From Frateuria_A sp035944355 (GTDB taxonomy: Bacteria > Pseudomonadota > Gammaproteobacteria > Xanthomonadales > Rhodanobacteraceae): DNA of 64,000 nt. The stretch lies in assembly GCF_035944355.1 (NCBI RefSeq), contig NZ_DASZBH010000006.1:1-64000 (forward strand), given 5' to 3'. The number at the start of each line of letters is the position of its first letter. Within the stretch, counting starts at the first letter, position 1. The position numbers were made by a program, and so were the translations under genes. Below the pieces are notes generated by a model. The model made no database searches. It worked only from the letters and a program-made list of their open reading frames with translations, and had not been told where the DNA came from. Positions 59,597-64,000 of the stretch are shown here, in pieces.

Positions 59597-61375
59597 CTAC
59601 GTCTTGGCCGTGGAGCCCGCTGCAGGCAGCAGCTTCAACAGCAAAGCTTCACTGGCACGCGCACGCTCCTCGCTGGCTCGCGCCAGCGCACGCACTTCGT
59701 CCAGCATTAGCTCGCTGGCCTGCGCCCGCAGTGCGAACAGGGCCGCGCCGACCTCATGCGCCACGTGCGCGAACAACTCGCGCTCTTCACTGCTGTAGTG
59801 CTCGTCCGGGCGCGATGCGATGATCAGAAGGCCAAGTAACTGTCCACGTACCTGGAGTGGAAAGGCATAGCCTTCGTTTCGCAGCGCGCCCATCCGATCG
59901 TGAAGGTCCACTTCCGGCTCGTGGGCGCGCAGGGCGACTACTGCCGGATCATCGTTGTCGACGCATGCCGGCAACACCTGCTGACCGCACTGGTGCGTCA
60001 GGCTGAAGCCTTGGGCACCACTCTCGAAAAGCGCCACCCAAGGAGCACCGATGAGGCGTCGCAGTTCGGTGACGGTCAACTCCTTCAATCGTTCCTGGGA
60101 ACTCACAAACGCTGCCTCGCGGGCGAAGCGGCGTAGCGCGTTTTCCTGCAGATACTGGCGTCGGAAGATCAGGCGTTCGACCAAACCGTCGATCCGCCGA
60201 TGCACGGTGGTCAGCGAGGCGCCCAAGGCCAATGGCACCAGCAAGTCGAGCACGAGACTGGCGCGTTCGCCCACGGCGATACGCTCGACCAGGCTCTCGA
60301 ACAGGGCGAACAAGCCGACGATCAGGCTGGTCGTCGCTGCGTATACCAGGGTACGGTTGAGCACCACGCTGAGATCGATCAGGCGGCTTCTCACCACGCC
60401 GTAAAGCAACCCGATGAAGGCCAGCGAAAACATGCTGCGAGGGACAATCAGCGATGCGGCGGAACCAAATACGGGCGAGTTGACGAGAAAGATGGCGGCC
60501 ACGAAGATCGCGCTCGAACTCGTCACCCATTTTAGCCGCAGCCGCTGTGCCGCGTTGGCGCGTGGCAAGACCACGCACAGCATGACCACCGGGATGACGT
60601 AGCTGAAGGTCAACAGGAAACCGTAGGCCGGGCGCATCAGCTCGGCCCAGCCGGTCGCGACCAGAGCCAATGGTCCAAACAGCGACTGTACGGCGCCCAT
60701 CCCAAGCGCGAGGAAAAAAGCGATTCGCCAAGCCTTGACCGCGCGCGGCGTCAGCAGCGGCGCCGCCATCGATACCGCCATAAGGTAAAAGCTGAGCCTG
60801 GCCAGCAGGAACATGACGTTGGAGACCAACAGCACGGCCAGGCCGCGCGCGCCATCGGAGGGCACGAATTGCAGCGCAAGGCCGAGCAGGAACGCAATGG
60901 CCCAGAGCGCCAGTCCCATTGTGTCCCGTCCGGTTCCTTTCCAGAGGGCAAGGATGGCGATGACCCCCAGGCAAAAGGGATAGCTCAAAAAGCTGTACCA
61001 GCCCCAGTCGTACGATCCCATCACATCCATCGTCACGCTGTGTACCGTGACGATCGACGGGGTGTTGTCGCCGGCTGGATGCCGCACGACCAGGCGGTAC
61101 GTCGCGTCGTCGGGAATATGGTTGAAATTGGCCGATTTGATCAACGCGATCCGCGTGTCCGGTGTTACGGCGGGAAGGTCGATAAGGTCGCCGGGATTCA
61201 GATGGGCGGGGAGCTTCACGCCATCGACCGCATCCACCACCGCATCGTGCCCGGCAAAGATGGCGGAGAACGGGAGCTTGGAGCGCTGCTCGGGGTGAAA
61301 TGCCAGCCAGCCTGAGTACCCCACGGCCACCAGTACAACCAACATGAGCAACCAGGTGTCTTGGCGACGATGCAT
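59597..61375 (-). CDS. membrane GAF-domain sensor protein lacking an output domain
   Basis: A 592-residue protein. The first membrane segment (TWLLMLVVLVAVGYSGWLAF) precedes a periplasmic PDZ-like stretch of about 100 residues. Seven to eight more membrane segments follow (about 140-380). The cytoplasmic part is a GAF domain (about 400-560: FAREAAFVSSQERLKELTVTE...APWVALFE...AFPLQVRGQLLGLLIIASRPDEHYS) and a helical tail (FAHVAHEVGAALFALRAQASEL). The tail looks like the start of a dimerisation helix, but no kinase, cyclase or phosphodiesterase follows. It may be truncated, or may signal through a partner. Confidence 0.75.
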   Translation of the reverse strand: MHRRQDTWLLMLVVLVAVGYSGWLAFHPEQRSKLPFSAIFAGHDAVVDAVDGVKLPAHLNPGDLIDLPAVTPDTRIALIKSANFNHIPDDATYRLVVRHPAGDNTPSIVTVHSVTMDVMGSYDWGWYSFLSYPFCLGVIAILALWKGTGRDTMGLALWAIAFLLGLALQFVPSDGARGLAVLLVSNVMFLLARLSFYLMAVSMAAPLLTPRAVKAWRIAFFLALGMGAVQSLFGPLALVATGWAELMRPAYGFLLTFSYVIPVVMLCVVLPRANAAQRLRLKWVTSSSAIFVAAIFLVNSPVFGSAASLIVPRSMFSLAFIGLLYGVVRSRLIDLSVVLNRTLVYAATTSLIVGLFALFESLVERIAVGERASLVLDLLVPLALGASLTTVHRRIDGLVERLIFRRQYLQENALRRFAREAAFVSSQERLKELTVTELRRLIGAPWVALFESGAQGFSLTHQCGQQVLPACVDNDDPAVVALRAHEPEVDLHDRMGALRNEGYAFPLQVRGQLLGLLIIASRPDEHYSSEERELFAHVAHEVGAALFALRAQASELMLDEVRALARASEERARASEALLLKLLPAAGSTAKT

Positions 61376-61613
61376 TTGCTCCCCCCGAACATGCTGTCGT
61401 AAAAGGGCCTGCGATGCCTAATTTGCCGAAACTACATGGTCGCGCCGGGAGCTAGCAACGGACGCCGAGCGAACGTTCGCCTTACCCCTGATAACCCGAG
61501 CTAGTCGTAATTTCGTGCCGCCGACTTCCCCGCTTTGCTCCACCACCGCAGTTGAAACTAACGCCCAAGCTTGGGAGGCCTCGCTCTGGCTGATCTATGC
61601 GACGGCCGACCAC

Positions 61614-63107
61614 CTAGGGCAGGAATGCGGATAAGGGCGCGATGGCCGCATCTTCCACGCTCCAGAAGTTGAGATCTGCTGGCCCGAACTGCGGCAATGC
61701 TGTGCGCTTCAAGACGTCGCGCACCTCGTCCTTCAGACGCGCCACGCGCAGCGTGATGCGGCGCTGAGCCAGCCAGGCCGAGTAATCGGTCAGCTCCTCC
61801 AGAGACGTGCTGTCCAGGTCCGGCGACTCCTCCAGGCTGAGCACGACGACCCGCGTGTCGCCGCGCTGCGACACCCGTTCGCGGGCGAGTGCCAGCATGG
61901 ACGCGGCGTTCGCAAAAAACAGCGGCTCCTCCGGACGCAGGATCAGCACGCCGGGCGGTACCACCGCCTGAGGGTGGCGTTCGACATCGACAAAATCGTG
62001 ACTGTCGCCGAGACGTCCGAGCACGCTGACGCGCGGCGTGGTGAGCTGGCGCAGCAGCAGGATCAGGCTGAACGCGATGGCCACCAGCAGGCCATCGAGA
62101 ATGCCGAGCGCGAGCACGGCCAGGATCGCCGCCAGCGCCACCAAGCGGTCACGCTTCCATCGCAGGTACGGACGGAAGGCCGCCAGCCGCCAAGACTTGC
62201 TCACGGCGTGAATCACGATCGCTGCCAGAACCGGCTCGGGAATGCGCTCGATCCAGCGCAGCAACAGCGACACCATCAGTAGCACGCTGCCGGCGGCGGC
62301 CAGCCCGGCCACCCGAGAATGCGCCCTCGCCGCCTCGTTGGCGGAGGTCCCGGAATAGCCCGCGCCCACTGCCATACCGTGGAACAGGCCCGACAGCACG
62401 TTCGCTAAGCCGATGACCCACAGGTCGCGGTTGGCGTCTACCGGGTCTCCGTGTTTGAGCGCAAAGGCGCGGATCGCGCCGTACGACTCGGCGTAGAGCA
62501 CAAGCAGCAGTGCGAGGGCGAGTTCGATACTGTGCACCCATTGACCGCTCGAAGGCCACACCGGCGGTGCCCAGTGAGGGACCATGTCGATGGCCCCGGT
62601 CAGCGCCACGCCGCGCTGCGCCAGCCAGCCCGAGCATGCCACCCCGAGTACAATCACCAGCAAGGTGCCGGGCAAGCGCCGCAACCTTTCGCAGATAAAC
62701 AGCAGCAGCAGCGCAAGAACGCCGGCGACCGCGGTCGTGAACTTTATCTGGCTGGCGGTTCTCACCATGGTCGCGACCAGCAGCGGCACAAAGTCGCCCC
62801 GCAGCGCGGATAGCCCGAGGAGATTGGGCAACTGCTTCAGCGCGATCACGCAGGCCAGACCGAAGGTAAAGCCGCGCAGCACCGGTCGGGCGATCAGCTG
62901 CGACACTCCGCCCAAGCGCAACACGCCAGCCAACATGAAGCAGCCACCGGTGAGCAGCACCAGCATGCCCGCCACCGCCGCTCGCGTCGCTCCCGCCGGC
63001 CCTGCCAAGGCCAGCGTCCCGGCTGCCAGTACCGCGGCGGACGACGAAGAGGGTCGGCAGGGATCCACCCAAAAACCGGCAATTCGCCGCCTAAGTTCGC
63101 GCGGCAC
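61614..63107 (-). pseudogene. SulP-family anion permease with STAS domain, N-terminus lost to a Tn3 insertion
   Basis: The frame encodes most of a SulP transporter (sulfate, bicarbonate or related anion). Several membrane segments are recognisable (GGVSQLIARPVLRGFTFG, ALALLLVLYAESYGAIRAF, GLFHGMAVGAGYSGTSANEAARA). The cytoplasmic STAS domain is at about 385-490, with DLDSTSLEEL. The first membrane segments, roughly 80-100 residues before the PSSSSAAVLAAG helix, are absent. The first ~20 codons come from the transposon terminal repeat at 63060-63095. A functional transporter is unlikely. Confidence 0.8.
63060..63095. repeat. terminal inverted repeat of a Tn3-family transposon (left end)
   Basis: Read outward to inward on the plus strand it begins GGGATCCACCC and ends CGCCGCCTAAG at 63095. 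The G-run outer end and CTAAG inner end match the 38-bp Tn3-family repeat layout. It lies 35 bases beyond the transposase stop codon and exactly where SulP similarity breaks off. The opposite repeat is outside the window, so this is inferred from position and layout. Confidence 0.65.
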
Positions 63108-63129
63108 CTAGGATTGGTGTGGGTTACAT

Positions 63130-64000
63130 CTAGTTCGCCACCGTCTCACGATCGGCGGCTGCGGCCTCCTCGGCTGCACGAAGAATTCGACGGGCAAAGT
63201 CGATAGGCGTGACTTCCCTGCTCGTGTCCACCGTGTAGTCCCCGAAGCGGTTGATGTGCGCGGTTCGGTATGGCGATAGGCCGGCCAGTACTTCCGGGCT
63301 GATCTCGACACCCTCATCCCGGAGCTCGGCCAGAACCCGCGACATCTGCTCAACGTTATGTAGGATCACCAGGTTGGCCACCAGGTGGTTGTAGCCGACG
63401 ATCTTCTGCTGCTCGTGCAGCACGTTCTCGGCAATGATCCCCTGCCCGCCGAAAAACGCCCACTTGGTGAAGTTGTTGAACTCCTCACTTTTGTTGGTCG
63501 CCGCCTGGATGGTCTTGCGCACCTCGACATCGTCGATGTAGCGCAACAGAAACAGCGTGCGGATGACACGACCCAGCTCCTTGAAGGCAAAATAGAGCTT
63601 GTTCTTGCGGCTGTAATTGCCCAACCGACGCAGAATCGTAGAGGCAGAAATCTTGCCGGTTTTGATCGATACGGCCACGCGCAGCATGTCGTGCAGGTGG
63701 GTTTCGATCAGGTTCCAGTCGATGCTTCCGTCCCCGAAGAGTGCCTGGATATGCGGATAAGGCCCTTGCGGGTCCGGCTTGGATAGCGCAAGGTCTTTAA
63801 TGTTGCGAATGCGAGGCATGAGTTCGATGCCCAGCAGGTGAGCCAAGCCAAATACGGGGAAATTCTGGGCTTGGGTATCGCCGTGCACCGTGTCAGGCCG
63901 GATCTCAGACCGATTCTCGATCAGGCCATCGAGGATGTAGATGGCCTCGTAGGCGCCGCAGGGAATGAAGCGGCTGAAAAGCGCGATGTACTTGTCCGAC
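63130..64000 (-). CDS. tnpA: Tn3-family transposase TnpA, C-terminal part (5' end outside window)
   Basis: 289 residues are seen, open to the window edge and ending in TAG at 63130-63132. They show the conserved Tn3 TnpA core: RPDTVHGDTQAQNFPVFGLAH, LLGIELMPRIRNIKDL, KWAFFGGQGIIAENVLHEQQ and NHLVANLVILHNVEQM, the region that carries the final DDE residues. No frameshift is seen in the visible part. The transposon extends to the right of the window, with its left end at about 63060 inside the SulP gene. Confidence 0.93.
   Translation of the reverse strand, partial: SDKYIALFSRFIPCGAYEAIYILDGLIENRSEIRPDTVHGDTQAQNFPVFGLAHLLGIELMPRIRNIKDLALSKPDPQGPYPHIQALFGDGSIDWNLIETHLHDMLRVAVSIKTGKISASTILRRLGNYSRKNKLYFAFKELGRVIRTLFLLRYIDDVEVRKTIQAATNKSEEFNNFTKWAFFGGQGIIAENVLHEQQKIVGYNHLVANLVILHNVEQMSRVLAELRDEGVEISPEVLAGLSPYRTAHINRFGDYTVDTSREVTPIDFARRILRAAEEAAAADRETVAN

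Noticed and set aside
63345..63365. A TTATGTAGGAT stretch resembling a XerD half site, as a possible second dif
   Set aside because: The other half and the central hexamer do not match, and it lies inside conserved Tn3 transposase coding sequence.

Overview
The window is high-GC, densely coded chromosomal DNA from a gammaproteobacterium, most likely of the order Xanthomonadales and probably the Dyella/Rhodanobacter/Luteibacter side of it. This is inferred from the gene order ndk-rlmN-pilF-rodZ-like-yfgM-bamB-der, the long GlgE of the Xanthomonas type and the FadN/FadA pair, not from a database search. Most of it is ordinary core genome; the two ends are accessory.

Region by region: (1) 1-8.0 kb is a defence island with a complete type I restriction-modification operon (hsdR-hsdS-hsdM, minus strand), a NucS-like nuclease gene whose end was cut off by an IS3-family element at the left edge, and a divergent RhuM-Fic protein. 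(2) 8.2-12.4 kb holds an exported M1 aminopeptidase and two tandem paralogous small exported proteins. (3) 12.5-17.2 kb is a fatty-acid beta-oxidation module (thiolase, FadN-type multifunctional enzyme, PsrA-like TetR regulator) with two perfect PsrA-type operators. (4) 17.3-29.2 kb is the housekeeping run ndk, rlmN, pilF, rodZ-like, yfgM, bamB, der, followed by folD, guaB and guaA. (5) 29.5-36.3 kb carries a YciI protein, a quinone oxidoreductase with a divergent LysR regulator, tadA, an RsbQ-like hydrolase coupled to a PAS hybrid histidine kinase, a sirtuin and a DUF3606 protein.

(6) 36.3-54.1 kb is an alpha-glucan/trehalose cluster on the plus strand with mostly overlapping genes: glgE (with an extra N-terminal domain), a treS-maltokinase fusion, glgB, glgX, treZ, malQ and treY. 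Together they encode trehalose to maltose to maltose-1-phosphate to branched glucan (GlgE route) and glucan back to trehalose (debranching, then TreY and TreZ), so trehalose and glycogen-like glucan can be interconverted within one locus.

(7) 54.2-64 kb contains a dapB-like gene, a membrane histidine kinase and, directly at its stop codon, a near-perfect XerCD dif site (56642-56669). The octamer GGGCAGGG, the KOPS-type polarity sequence, is seen only on the plus strand to the left of this site and only on the minus strand to the right, and gene orientation changes there too. This strongly suggests that the replication terminus lies in the window. Beyond dif are an RloC-like anticodon-nuclease candidate with a CxxC zinc hook, a membrane GAF sensor without an output domain, a SulP transporter cut off at its N-terminus by a Tn3-family transposon, and that transposon's transposase running off the right edge. 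Several families of palindromic intergenic repeats are scattered through the window. I saw no rRNA, tRNA or CRISPR array.
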